A program made the translations under genes and the position numbers. Source: a virus. Taken from it: DNA of 51,875 nucleotides. Positions within the stretch are counted from its first letter, which is position 1. Every line of letters starts with the position of its first letter. The stretch is taken from IMG/VR virus record IMGVR_UViG_3300020109_000029, positions 1 through 51,875 of that record. One strand, 5' to 3'. The notes beneath the pieces are model-generated. The model saw nothing but the letters and a program-made list of their open reading frames with translations. It was not told where the DNA came from and made no database searches. Shown piece after piece: positions 12,835 through 20,229 of the stretch.

Positions 12835-13110
12835 ATGGGCATGAACCCACGCTTCCGCTTGTGGCGGAGGGAAGATTGGCAAGGATACTGCCCCACCATC
12901 GGGGAGATGGCCCGGCGCGGCTGGAGGCTGACCGCTCACTGTGATCGGTGCGGTCTGACCATGGCCGCCAATGTCGCGACAATCATCGCGGCGAAGGGCC
13001 GGGGCTGGTCTCCGTGGGGCGAAACAGCCCGATGTCGTCGGCTTCATTGTTCAGGCCGGATGAAGTTCAAGGCCTACTGCCCGAGGTCGAACGAGAAGAT
13101 TGAGGTTTAG
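12835..13110 (+). CDS. Small zinc-ribbon-like protein
   Basis: A 91-residue protein starting at ATG 12835 (an in-frame ATG at 12841 is the alternative), with Cys pairs in TAHCDRCGLTMAAN and CRRLHCSGRMKF. The spacing fits a four-Cys zinc ribbon. The region between them (VATIIAAKGRGWSPWGET) has the helix-turn pattern of small phage zinc ribbons. The stop overlaps the converging ribbon-helix-helix gene by four bases. Function unknown. Confidence 0.55.
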   Translation: MGMNPRFRLWRREDWQGYCPTIGEMARRGWRLTAHCDRCGLTMAANVATIIAAKGRGWSPWGETARCRRLHCSGRMKFKAYCPRSNEKIEV

Positions 13111-13259
13111 GCGTCGCGCTTCAGCTTCTCTTCGATGGCCTCGCGGATGAAACGAGACCGGCCGTAGCTTCCAACCTGCTTGTCGATGCGGGCCAGAAGC
13201 TCCTCCGAAAGCTGAACCTTCGTCGGCCGGATCGTCATCGGTAGCGGCGGTTTGCCCAT
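13107..13259 (-). CDS. Ribbon-helix-helix repressor
   Basis: A 50-residue protein with a canonical ribbon-helix-helix: strand TKVQLSEELLARIDK, then GSYGRSRFIREAIEEKLK. ATG 13259 is chosen; the frame also reaches a TTG at 13295, and ATG 13238 would keep only the core. Such dimers bind short palindromes. The gene points away from a promoter covered by two adjacent 18-base palindromes (13324-13359), which are the natural candidates for its operators. No toxin partner is seen nearby. Confidence 0.75.
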   Translation of the reverse strand: MGKPPLPMTIRPTKVQLSEELLARIDKQVGSYGRSRFIREAIEEKLKRDA

Positions 13260-13315
13260 CCGTCCCGCGTTAGCGACTGGCAGTGGATTCGACAACGGAA
13301 AGGGGCCTGTTTTTG

Positions 13316-13359
13316 TTGACGCGATAAACGGTGCCGTTTATATAAACAGGGCTGTTTAT
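13316..13359 (+). promoter_or_regulatory. Sigma70-like promoter covered by two tandem 18-bp palindromes
   Basis: A -35 box TTGACG (13316-13321), a 17-base spacer and a -10 box TATATA (13339-13344) are visible. Two directly abutting palindromes cover it: ATAAACGGTGCCGTTTAT (13324-13341) and ATAAACAGGGCTGTTTAT (13342-13359). Their outer six bases are identical and only the centres differ. A repressor on them would block polymerase. The gene at 13369 is the target and the ribbon-helix-helix gene upstream is the likely regulator. Confidence 0.8.
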
Positions 13360-13368
13360 GGAGGCAAC

Positions 13369-13602
13369 ATGTTTTGCAGCACGCGCATGGTTCTCGACAC
13401 GCGATGGGGATACGTCTCTCGCGAAGAGAGTTGCGATTACACCCGCCGCGAAGACGTTCCGCTTAAGGTCAAGCTGAACCCCCTTCGGTATGAAATCGGG
13501 ATCGGGCGGCGACGCCCGTGCCGCATCCGCATCAACAAGGGCAAGCGCGCGTGGCTTGTCGTCGCCAATGCGATCTACCGGCTGCGGCGGCTCGCCCGAT
13601 GA
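13369..13602 (+). CDS. Small basic protein under the palindrome-controlled promoter
   Basis: A 77-residue Arg-rich protein. ATG 13369 follows GGAGG at 13360-13364. It contains MVLDTRWGYVSREES, a stretch RREDVPLKVKLNPLRYEIGI and a basic C-terminal end (IRINKGKRAWLVVANAIYRL), suggesting a small beta-rich nucleic-acid-binding protein. No family recognised. Expression is probably controlled by the repressor at 13107. Confidence 0.6.
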   Translation: MFCSTRMVLDTRWGYVSREESCDYTRREDVPLKVKLNPLRYEIGIGRRRPCRIRINKGKRAWLVVANAIYRLRRLAR

Positions 13603-13949
13603 GCGTCACTCGTCAGATGCGGCGCCACCAGGAGCGCATGGCGAGGAAGGGCAAAGTGCCGCTGACGCGGGGGAGCGCCTACGCGCCAGGGCCGACAACC
13701 GAGCGCCTTGTCGAGTGCGCCCTTATCGACCGGGACGGTGCGCTCCATCACGGGTTCAAGTCTCACTACGATCTTCGCGCTAGCCTCGGCCGGTCTCATC
13801 CCCATCAGCAGGATGTCGACGACACGTACGGCTTCTGGACCTCGGCCAAGCGGTTCGTCGACCGCCGCGAGGGCAACCCCATCGCCGCCGTGTCCGGCCA
13901 GTGCGTGCTCCTGCAGCGCGAAATGCTCTCAGCTGACGTCGACTGGTGA
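13599..13949 (+). CDS. Small protein, unknown, end of rightward arm
   Basis: A 116-residue protein overlapping the preceding stop by four bases (ATGA). The N-terminal 45 residues are very basic (MSVTRQMRRHQERMARKGK). The rest contains ECALIDRDGALHHGFKSHYD and NPIAAVSGQCVLLQREMLS, with a pattern of small phage proteins of unknown function. Last gene of the rightward arm before the convergent terminators. Confidence 0.55.
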   Translation: MSVTRQMRRHQERMARKGKVPLTRGSAYAPGPTTERLVECALIDRDGALHHGFKSHYDLRASLGRSHPHQQDVDDTYGFWTSAKRFVDRREGNPIAAVSGQCVLLQREMLSADVDW

Positions 13950-14007
13950 TCGCCTAGGCCTGACCACCTTCCCACTTGGACAGGTGTCATGTTGGGCGCG
14001 AACATAA

Positions 14008-14112
14008 GAAAGGCCCCCGACGCGGCGGGGTGGACGGTGGCCCACTACTCCGCGCCGTCCGCTAATCTCCAGACAGCAAAAAGGCCCCGCCCGGCGTCCC
14101 GGACGAGGCCTT
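14008..14112 (-). terminator. Two minus-strand intrinsic terminators at the convergence point
   Basis: The first has stem 14081-14086 (AAGGCC) with 14107-14112 (GGCCTT), a GC-rich inner arm, and the A-run at 14078-14082 that becomes the U-tract on the minus strand. The second has stem 14015-14019 (CCCCG) with 14026-14030 (CGGGG), followed on the minus strand by CCTTTCTT. They lie downstream of the spanin genes and end the long leftward transcript; the first may also work rightward. Confidence 0.75.
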
Positions 14113-14170
14113 CATCAAGACAACCCCCAAGCAAGGGCGTCTATCGAATATCGGATTGGAGGTTGAAGGT

Positions 14171-14500
14171 CTAGCCGGGCGCGAGTCGTCTATACCACGG
14201 CCGCGTCTGTCGGATAGCCGCCTGGTCTCGCGCCTCGCAGCGTCGGATCGTCTCGATGGCGTCGGCCTTGTCCCGGTTGGCGATGCTCAACTGGCCGGTC
14301 TGGGCGATCCCGAACACCTGCCAATCCAGCGCCGCGTCTCCGCTGTTCTCCAGCACCGCCGAGGGGACGGGTTCAGCCCAACGGCCGGCGATAAGGGTCG
14401 AACAGCCTTCAGCGGGCGCAAGCACCTGGATTGAGCCTGCACAACCGGCGACGGGCAATAGCGTCGCGCTCAGCAGGATCAGTTTCGTTGCGGACAGCAT
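14171..14500 (-). CDS. Outer-membrane spanin lipoprotein (Rz1-like)
   Basis: A 109-residue protein with a lipoprotein signal peptide (MLSATKLILLSATLLPVAGC; lipobox ending at Cys 20). It begins inside the inner-spanin gene in another frame, the classic Rz/Rz1 overlap. O-spanins join the inner-membrane partner and fuse the membranes in the last step of lysis. It is longer than lambda Rz1 and not very Pro-rich, so the call rests mainly on lipobox and gene layout. Confidence 0.75.
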   Translation of the reverse strand: MLSATKLILLSATLLPVAGCAGSIQVLAPAEGCSTLIAGRWAEPVPSAVLENSGDAALDWQVFGIAQTGQLSIANRDKADAIETIRRCEARDQAAIRQTRPWYRRLAPG

Positions 14501-14735
14501 CGGTGGCCTCCTTGACCTCGTTGCGGGTGGAAGAGTTGGCCGCGTCGTTGGCGTCGCGGACCTGGCTCGCGTCCTGGGCGGCGGCTGTGCGGCCGTCGGC
14601 GATGGTCCGGCTGGCCCGTTCGGCATCGAGGCGCTTACGGTCGCTGCACCACGACAGGACGACCAGGATCAGGACCAGCAGGCCGATCAGGGCGCCGATG
14701 GTCAGGACGGTGCGGAGGGTGAGGCGGGGGGTCAT
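14409..14735 (-). CDS. Inner-membrane spanin (Rz-like)
   Basis: A 108-residue protein with one N-terminal membrane span (about residues 9-29, RTVLTIGALIGLLVLILVVL) and a periplasmic helical domain rich in charged residues (SDRKRLDAERASRTIADG). That is the i-spanin topology. ATG 14735 gives a four-base overlap with the upstream stop. The outer spanin starts inside its 3' half. It follows the endolysin in the same direction. Confidence 0.78.
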   Translation of the reverse strand: MTPRLTLRTVLTIGALIGLLVLILVVLSWCSDRKRLDAERASRTIADGRTAAAQDASQVRDANDAANSSTRNEVKEATDAVRNETDPAERDAIARRRLCRLNPGACAR

Positions 14736-15097
14736 GCGTCTCGTCCCGCTGGCCACTCAGGCAGAGGAACGGTCTGGCCGGCCATCTCGTGCGTGCAATC
14801 CCCTAAGAATTGGATTTGCCCGTCGGTCACGAACGAGTGGCAGACATCGCATGTGAATGACGGCTTCCGCCCCGTGCGGGCCTCGAAAGAGCACCAGCAA
14901 TCGCCGGTGTGGCCGGGCACATGGTGTCCGCTGCGGACGAGGACGGACGGGGTGAATGTCGGTCGATCAGCGTTTCCGTTAAATCCCCAGGCACCCGGGC
15001 CCTCCACACGCACAGCGTGGGCGCCTTCACAGCCGGGGCACCAGAACATCACGAGCCCGCCTTCCACGCGGCGCAGGATTGGACTTTCGACGCTCAT
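14732..15097 (-). CDS. DUF6527-family phage protein
   Basis: A 121-residue protein with a conserved metal-ligand pattern: MFWCPGCEGAHAVRV, WGFNGNADRPTFTPSVLV, CDVCHSFVTDGQIQFLGDCT, then HEMAGQTVPLPEW. This matches the DUF6527 family, frequent beside lysis genes; activity is unknown. The cysteines and histidines suggest zinc. Start and stop overlap both neighbours by four bases. Confidence 0.75.
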   Translation of the reverse strand: MSVESPILRRVEGGLVMFWCPGCEGAHAVRVEGPGAWGFNGNADRPTFTPSVLVRSGHHVPGHTGDCWCSFEARTGRKPSFTCDVCHSFVTDGQIQFLGDCTHEMAGQTVPLPEWPAGRDA

Positions 15098-15570
15098 CGG
15101 ACCAACTCAAAGTGAGGGCCATCAAGAAAGGCGGACTTGCCCGCCTTGCGCCGCTGGGCCGCGTAGGTGTCGACGGCCGCCTTCATGGCCGCCGCGGTGC
15201 CCATCTTGATGTTCGCGAGGCTCGACCAGTTGCCGCCCCAGCGAATCGGCACGCCCAGCTCTTTGCTGGCCTGCCAGACGGCGGCGGCGATCGGGTAGAT
15301 CGCGGGCCATTCCCACCGCATCTTGCCGTTGATGAAGGGGACCAGGTCCACGGCGTGACCGAATCCGTCCGACTGCTGTCGGTGCATCGAGTTCATGGTC
15401 TTGGACGCGCCAGCCGCGACGAGTCGCTTTTGCTCTTCCAGCGTGCGGAGCCCGTCGTGAACGCTGAAGTCCTGCGACGTGATCTGGATAGCGCGCTCGA
15501 CCACTTGAACGAGGTCGGGATGCACGCCCTTAAGCTCGGCACGCGACTTGGCGCCAAGGACATAGCCCAT
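15094..15570 (-). CDS. Peptidase M15 endolysin (L-Ala-D-Glu endopeptidase type)
   Basis: A 158-residue protein of M15C type: VHDGLRTLEEQKRLVAAGAS, then MNSMHRQQSDGFGHAVDLVP with zinc ligands His and Asp, IRWGGNW, and a terminal DGPHFEL with the third ligand. These enzymes cut peptidoglycan stem peptides. No signal peptide, so it needs a holin; candidates lie at 19080-20138. Spanin genes follow downstream. Confidence 0.9.
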   Translation of the reverse strand: MGYVLGAKSRAELKGVHPDLVQVVERAIQITSQDFSVHDGLRTLEEQKRLVAAGASKTMNSMHRQQSDGFGHAVDLVPFINGKMRWEWPAIYPIAAAVWQASKELGVPIRWGGNWSSLANIKMGTAAAMKAAVDTYAAQRRKAGKSAFLDGPHFELVR

Positions 15571-15721
15571 GGTGACGTTTCCTGTTGGTTGTGTCAGATT
15601 TCGCGGATGCCGTGGCCTGACGAACCGAACAGCGCGCCGATCTCCCGCAGGGACGCTTGGGGCGGGATTGCTTGGCGGGTGCTGGGCTTCGGCTTCGTCG
15701 CCTGGATGGTCTGGATGGTCG
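15571..15721. other. Gap with coding-like minus-strand frame but no usual start
   Basis: Between the endolysin and the gene at 15722, the minus strand has an open frame ending at TGA 15594-15596 and reading TIQTIQATKPKPSTRQAIPP then QASLREIGALFGSSGHGIREI. It looks protein-like but has no ATG, GTG or TTG in a suitable place. On the plus strand the same DNA could encode a 41-residue single-span peptide (from ATG 15607). Neither is certain. Confidence 0.3.
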
Positions 15722-16045
15722 TTACCGGCTGACCACGGGCACGACGATGCGGGCCTGAACCTTTTGCCCTCCCGCCGTCTCTGCGGTGAGCAGTATGCCG
15801 AGGTTAAACCCGACGGGTCCGCCCTCTCCGACAGTGAACGTCGACACGCCTTCGTCCGGCGAGCCAGGGAGGCCGGTTATCTCGACCTCGGGCGTATCGC
15901 CGTCGAAGGCTTCAAGCTCATAGGCGACATCGCCGTCGATAGTGTCGGCACTCTCTCCCGAACCGAGCTGCGGGTTCCAGTCGAAGACGTGGGTCAGCTT
16001 TTCCCCGACCAGCTTGGCGGGGGCGTAGATTGTGCGCTGGGTCAT
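15722..16045 (-). CDS. Small beta-rich structural protein near the fibre
   Basis: A 107-residue protein predicted all-beta (QRTIYAPAKLVGEKLTHVFD, YELEAFDGDTPEVEITGLPG, FNLGILLTAETAGGQKVQAR). It looks like a small fibre- or tail-associated subunit or fibre chaperone. It lies nine bases downstream of the large fibre gene in the same direction. No family recognised. Confidence 0.55.
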   Translation of the reverse strand: MTQRTIYAPAKLVGEKLTHVFDWNPQLGSGESADTIDGDVAYELEAFDGDTPEVEITGLPGSPDEGVSTFTVGEGGPVGFNLGILLTAETAGGQKVQARIVVPVVSR

Positions 16046-16054
16046 GGACGCGTC

Positions 16055-18586
16055 CTAAAGGGCTCGGGATAGGCGCAGGGCGGCCAGGGAGCGATCCTGG
16101 GGCATGCCTTGGAGGTCTCGGGTCTGGTGGGCGCCGATCATCACGCGGGAGGCCTCGGCGCCCTCCAGGGAGCGATCCCGGGCTTGGCCGGAGAGTTGGC
16201 GAGCGGGGATTGGCTGGAAGGGGCGAACAAAATAGCCAGACGCCGCGCCAACGACCGGGGAGAGACCGGCGAGGGTGGACGCCGTGATCGGAAGTCGGCC
16301 AGCCAGCGACGTTGAGACGGGACCAAGGCTGACTGTCGCGGACGCCGAAACGAACAAGACGCCCGTCGCTGCGCCGGTGAGGTGGCCAAGCTGACCTGAG
16401 GTCCGTCCGCCAGCCTGTAGTGAGCCAGCGCCCGCGCCGGTGGCGTGATCTAGCGTGAAGGACGCGGAGCCGCGAACAAGCAGGCCGCCCGTCGATGCCC
16501 CAATCAGAGAGCCAAGAGTACCGCTGGCCTCTCCGGTCGCCGTTTCTCCGAACGATCCGGAGCCTAGCCCGGTCAGGGGGCCAAGGGGCGCCGAAAGGGT
16601 GGCAGAGATTGGAAGGTGGCCGGAGGCGGAGAGGGTGAGCGGTGACAGGGCCGCGGCGGCGTCGCCGTCTATCGGCAGGTCGCCCTCGGCCATCGTGGTG
16701 ACGAAGCCGAGGGCAATGCTGGCCTGAGCCGCGATGCTGAGCGCGCCCGCGCCGGAACCCGTGAGTATCTCCAGGGTGACGTTTCCGATCCCGGAGACCG
16801 GGAGGGACGCCGCCGATGCCCCGCCAAGGCTTCCAAGCGTCGCGTCGGTCGCTCCGCCGATCTGGAGCGACCCGACGCCGGCAGCGGTTGCCGCCCCGAG
16901 CGCGGCGCTTGCCATCGCCTTGACGGTGAGCGAGCCGGTCCCCGAGGTCGTGGCGACACCCAGCTTCGGGGCGCTCGTGGCCTTGATCTGGAGAGAGCCC
17001 GCCCCCGAGCCTGTTGCTGCCCCGAGGGTGACGCTGGCGGCTCCGGTGATGGCCCCGCCGCTGTCGACGACCTTGAACGCCGCGACCGCCATCGCGTGAC
17101 GAGCAGAGGCCGATGCCGTGACTTGCACTGTCCCCGTCGCGCCGGCGGAAGACCGGATAGCGTCCGCTACGGCGAGGGCCGCGTCCGCACCGGTCGTGGT
17201 CCCGCTGTCCGCCCGCTCTATCCAGGTTCCCGACGTGGGAAGGCTGGTCATGTTGGTGGCGCCGGAAGCGGTCGTAGGATCGGTGGCCGCGTCGAAGGCG
17301 GTGGCGGTGACGTTCCGGGCTCCAAACAGCGCGGCGAAGATCAGCGATCCGGCCGTGGTGGTCGTGACGCCGGCCGTCGTGACGGTCGTGGAGGCGGTCG
17401 GGAGAGTGTTCGAAGATCCCGTGTCGAGACTGATCGTGCCCGGCGCGTCGTAGCGATAGGCCAGCGCCCGTCCTATGCCGACATCGCCGCCCGTGCGGGT
17501 GAAGGTGTAGGACGGGGCGGAGGAGCCCCGGATGCAGTAAGCAATCAGACCCCCACCGATCGATCCGGTGCCGTTGGCCGTCGTGTTTCCACCGGACTGC
17601 TGGGTTGCCGCAAGTTGCCAGCCGCCGGTGGATGGCAAGGCGAACGCGACGTTGGATCGGAAGCTGATCGGGACGACGATCAGGTCGCCCTCTGCCGCGC
17701 CAGAGGGCTCGGTGACGGTGATGTTGCCGCTGGCGACCGTGACAGCCCCGCCGATCAGGGGGGCGGACCAGCCTACGTCCGTGACCGTGACGGCGATCGT
17801 CTGATCGGTCGTGTTGCTCGCGCCGTCGGTCGCCCGGACCGTGACGACGTAGGCGTTGTCGCCGTCCGCATCGGCCGGGCTCTCGTAGTCCCGCGTCCCG
17901 TTGCTGGCCCAGCGGAGTGTAGAGCCGCTGATTTCGAACTGCGCCTGATCCGCACCGCCGATTATCGACCAGGTGACGGCCTCGTTCGCCGTCAGGCTGT
18001 GGGCGAGGGTGGCGTTCTCAGCGACCGAGGCGGTGTTGGCACTCGTGATCGTAGGGGGCGTGACGTCGGGGCCGCCAGCCTCGTAGGTGATCGAAAGCTG
18101 GGCGCAGTTGGTCGTGCTGGTGGAATAGTCCACCCACGCCATGAGACCCGTAGCTCCGGCAGGATCGCCGGCGAAAGCGATTGCATTGCCCGGCGCCCAA
18201 CCTGTCCGGTTGATGATCTCCTGAACCTGGGCGGTGACGTCTATCCGCTGAGTCGCCCCGTCGGCTATTGCGGTTGATGCCGTGGTTTTGGGTGCAGCGC
18301 TCGGGTTGGTAACACTCCAGACCGGTGCGTTATCAGTCGCTACACCCTTAATCGCGCCCCAACTTCCTGCCGTGGAGTTCGCCCCATCCTTCACGAGGTC
18401 GATGTAGGCCTCGCTTATGGTGGAGCCTTGGGGCGGGGCTGAGCCGTCCGTCGGGAAACGCAGCCCTACAAAGTAGCTAAAACCGCTTGCGGTACCGGCC
18501 GCGACGTTGGTCGAGATAATCCCAAAACCGGGAGCAAAAAAGACATCATCCGCCGTATTGGCGATGCCATAGGAGACTGTCGGCAT
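16055..18586 (-). CDS. Large tail fibre/adhesin with cadherin-like domain and 21-residue repeats
   Basis: An 843-residue protein. Residues 1-170 are a beta domain that may attach to the tail. Residues 178-272 look like a cadherin-type Ig domain (VAENATLAHSLTANEAVTWS, TRDYESPADADGDNAYVVTV). Residues 275-515 form another beta region. From about 520 to 795 there are about thirteen repeats of 21-22 residues with the pattern LG-x(3-5)-G-x-G-x-L-x-I, suggesting a solenoid stalk. The C-terminal 50 residues are basic and not repetitive. Likely host-surface binding. Confidence 0.75.
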   Translation of the reverse strand: MPTVSYGIANTADDVFFAPGFGIISTNVAAGTASGFSYFVGLRFPTDGSAPPQGSTISEAYIDLVKDGANSTAGSWGAIKGVATDNAPVWSVTNPSAAPKTTASTAIADGATQRIDVTAQVQEIINRTGWAPGNAIAFAGDPAGATGLMAWVDYSTSTTNCAQLSITYEAGGPDVTPPTITSANTASVAENATLAHSLTANEAVTWSIIGGADQAQFEISGSTLRWASNGTRDYESPADADGDNAYVVTVRATDGASNTTDQTIAVTVTDVGWSAPLIGGAVTVASGNITVTEPSGAAEGDLIVVPISFRSNVAFALPSTGGWQLAATQQSGGNTTANGTGSIGGGLIAYCIRGSSAPSYTFTRTGGDVGIGRALAYRYDAPGTISLDTGSSNTLPTASTTVTTAGVTTTTAGSLIFAALFGARNVTATAFDAATDPTTASGATNMTSLPTSGTWIERADSGTTTGADAALAVADAIRSSAGATGTVQVTASASARHAMAVAAFKVVDSGGAITGAASVTLGAATGSGAGSLQIKATSAPKLGVATTSGTGSLTVKAMASAALGAATAAGVGSLQIGGATDATLGSLGGASAASLPVSGIGNVTLEILTGSGAGALSIAAQASIALGFVTTMAEGDLPIDGDAAAALSPLTLSASGHLPISATLSAPLGPLTGLGSGSFGETATGEASGTLGSLIGASTGGLLVRGSASFTLDHATGAGAGSLQAGGRTSGQLGHLTGAATGVLFVSASATVSLGPVSTSLAGRLPITASTLAGLSPVVGAASGYFVRPFQPIPARQLSGQARDRSLEGAEASRVMIGAHQTRDLQGMPQDRSLAALRLSRAL

Positions 18587-18608
18587 GGGTCAGCCTCCCG
18601 GCAGAGGC

Positions 18609-19016
18609 TTAGGCGTTGGCGTCGGTTAAGGAAAACGCCGTGACAGAGAAGGCCTGGCCCGCTGCGAAAACGACGTTGTCGAGCTGCATGTCGGCTCCGC
18701 CGCCGGTTGCGCTGACCGTCCCCTGAAGGCCGCAGGTCGTGCCGTCGGAGGCGTAGAGACGGAAATGGCCGGCCGTGCCTGCCGCGTCGGCAGAGCTATC
18801 ATCCCAGGTGCCGCTCTTGGCCTTCGACCCGCCTGAGGCGGCCGCCATCCAATCCGAGGGCAGGTTGACGGTCGCAAGGACCGTTCCGGTGTCAGAGGCG
18901 GCGCAGTTGGCCGGGGCCGCGCCGCTGCGAATCTTCAGAACGGCCGACGTGCCGATCTGGGCCTCGATTGCGTCGAGACGGGCGTTGCGAACGGCGGTGC
19001 TGAGTTGAATAGCCAT
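18609..19016 (-). CDS. Conserved phage structural protein of the tail region
   Basis: A 135-residue protein of a type very common in phages of proteobacteria: MAIQLSTAVRNARLDAIEAQ, GTSAVLKIRSGAAPA, a central LPSDWMAAASGGSK, GTAGHFRLYASDGTTC and GGGADMQLDNVVFAAGQAF. Members sit with tail-fibre genes and are thought to be virion proteins; no activity is known. Here it is just upstream of the long fibre. Confidence 0.7.
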   Translation of the reverse strand: MAIQLSTAVRNARLDAIEAQIGTSAVLKIRSGAAPANCAASDTGTVLATVNLPSDWMAAASGGSKAKSGTWDDSSADAAGTAGHFRLYASDGTTCGLQGTVSATGGGADMQLDNVVFAAGQAFSVTAFSLTDANA

Positions 19017-19079
19017 GAGTCATCTCCTCGGCATGGCGAGTTTCCGGCCGGAGCCGTGGGGGAGGGTGGTGGAGGGGTG

Positions 19080-19427
19080 TTAGGCGGTTGGTTCGACGGG
19101 GACCGGCTTGTCAAGATCGTTGACGACCTCGACGGGCTGGGGCTGGCCGGGCGCTATCGACGCAGCGGCGGCGTCGATAGCGCGATAGGCCATGTCCTGC
19201 TGCCCCGCGTTCACGACCTTGGCGAAGTAGAAGCCGAGGATCAGCAGCATGCCGTCCTTAAACAGGCCCGCCATCGTCATGACGGCTTCTCGGTAGTCGG
19301 GCAGAATGTAGCGCCCCGTCACCGCGATCATGGGCGTGAATAAAAGGCAGCCGGCGAGGAAGCCCAGAGCCAGCAGCGTCGTGGTCTGCGGCAGGGGCGG
19401 GATGCGGATCACAAACGGCAGCCTCAT
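19080..19427 (-). CDS. Two-span membrane protein, holin candidate
   Basis: A 115-residue protein with two hydrophobic segments (about 16-38, TTTLLALGFLAGCLLFTPMI; about 50-72, containing FKDGMLLILGFYFAKVV) and a charged C-terminal tail. That is a class II holin-like topology. It is one of three adjacent membrane genes before the lysis cassette. The identity of the true holin among them cannot be settled by reading. Confidence 0.55.
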   Translation of the reverse strand: MRLPFVIRIPPLPQTTTLLALGFLAGCLLFTPMIAVTGRYILPDYREAVMTMAGLFKDGMLLILGFYFAKVVNAGQQDMAYRAIDAAAASIAPGQPQPVEVVNDLDKPVPVEPTA

Positions 19428-19858
19428 TGGGTCGCTCCCTGGATCGCGGCGCCGTGGGTCGCAGCCTTCTCAGCCGCTTCCACGCGGGCCTGGCGCTCGC
19501 GCATGTCCTTGATCTTGACGATGTGCTCAGCCGCCTTGTCGGGGGCGGCCTCAAGCAGCAGGAGCAGGGCGTCGAGGCATTGGGTCAGGTTGTTGATCCG
19601 GTGCCGGTCGATGGACCGCTCAGCCTCGTGACGCGCTCGCTCACTGTCCAGCCGACGCTCCAGCTCATCGACCCTGTGCTTGAGGTCGGCGTTGTCAGCG
19701 GCGCGAGCATCCAGAAGTGTCGCCTCTCGCTTGGCGGCCAACTCCGCCATGAGCGGCCGCATCTTGACGACAGCCGCGATGAGCAGAGCCAGGATGCCCC
19801 AGCCCCATGGCGCACGGGCGAAGCTACCGCCGAGCGCGGCCACAAGGGTTTCAAACAC
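19424..19858 (-). CDS. Membrane-anchored coiled-coil protein
   Basis: A 144-residue protein with one N-terminal membrane span (about 17-33, GWGILALLIAAVVKM) and a long charged coiled coil (DADLKHRVDELERRLDSE-like heptads, residues 50-140). It overlaps both membrane-protein neighbours by four and eight bases. Possible roles are lysis control or holin partner. Confidence 0.55.
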   Translation of the reverse strand: MFETLVAALGGSFARAPWGWGILALLIAAVVKMRPLMAELAAKREATLLDARAADNADLKHRVDELERRLDSERARHEAERSIDRHRINNLTQCLDALLLLLEAAPDKAAEHIVKIKDMRERQARVEAAEKAATHGAAIQGATQ

Positions 19859-20138
19859 GCTGGCCCCTTCCGTACGTCTTGGCGACGTAGAGGGTGAACC
19901 CCGCCACGCAGATGGATGCGATCAGCAGGGCGATCATCGAGAGGTCGGCCGTAACCTCGCCGCGGATCAAGCGTCGGCTCAGGAAGCCGATCATCAGCAA
20001 CGAAAACAGCGCGCAAACCAGCCTCGCAGGATCGCCATGCCTCCCTTGCGAGACGTAGAGCGACCAGAGGGCGGGGACCATGTACGCGGCCACGGCAAGC
20101 CAACTTGCAATGGCGAGAGAGATCAGGGCTGCAATCAT
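19851..20138 (-). CDS. Three-span membrane protein, holin candidate
   Basis: A 95-residue protein with three predicted membrane spans (about 2-24, 39-56 and 66-86) and a short basic tail (KTYGRGQRV), the class I holin topology. ATG 20138 is preferred; the frame extends to a TTG at 20171 without a good ribosome-binding site. First of the three membrane genes in transcription order. Confidence 0.55.
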   Translation of the reverse strand: MIAALISLAIASWLAVAAYMVPALWSLYVSQGRHGDPARLVCALFSLLMIGFLSRRLIRGEVTADLSMIALLIASICVAGFTLYVAKTYGRGQRV

Positions 20139-20229
20139 GCGGTTCTCGTCTAGAAACGGGGGCCGATACAAGGCAGCCGACGAGGCGGCTTGGGTTGCCG
20201 GAGAATTCGCGGCGAGGTAGCGTTCAGGG

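Noticed and set aside
13989-14174. Plus-strand 61-codon frame over the terminators
   Set aside because: It lies on two intrinsic terminator hairpins and has no ribosome-binding site or motif.
14256-15209. Plus-strand open frame of 317 codons over the spanin and DUF6527 genes
   Set aside because: It is antisense to three recognisable genes with four-base overlaps and has no motif of its own.
17096-18277. Long plus-strand open frame of 393 codons over the fibre gene
   Set aside because: It is Arg/Gly-rich without motifs, and the opposite strand has a coherent fibre with domains and repeats. GC-rich DNA gives long antisense frames.
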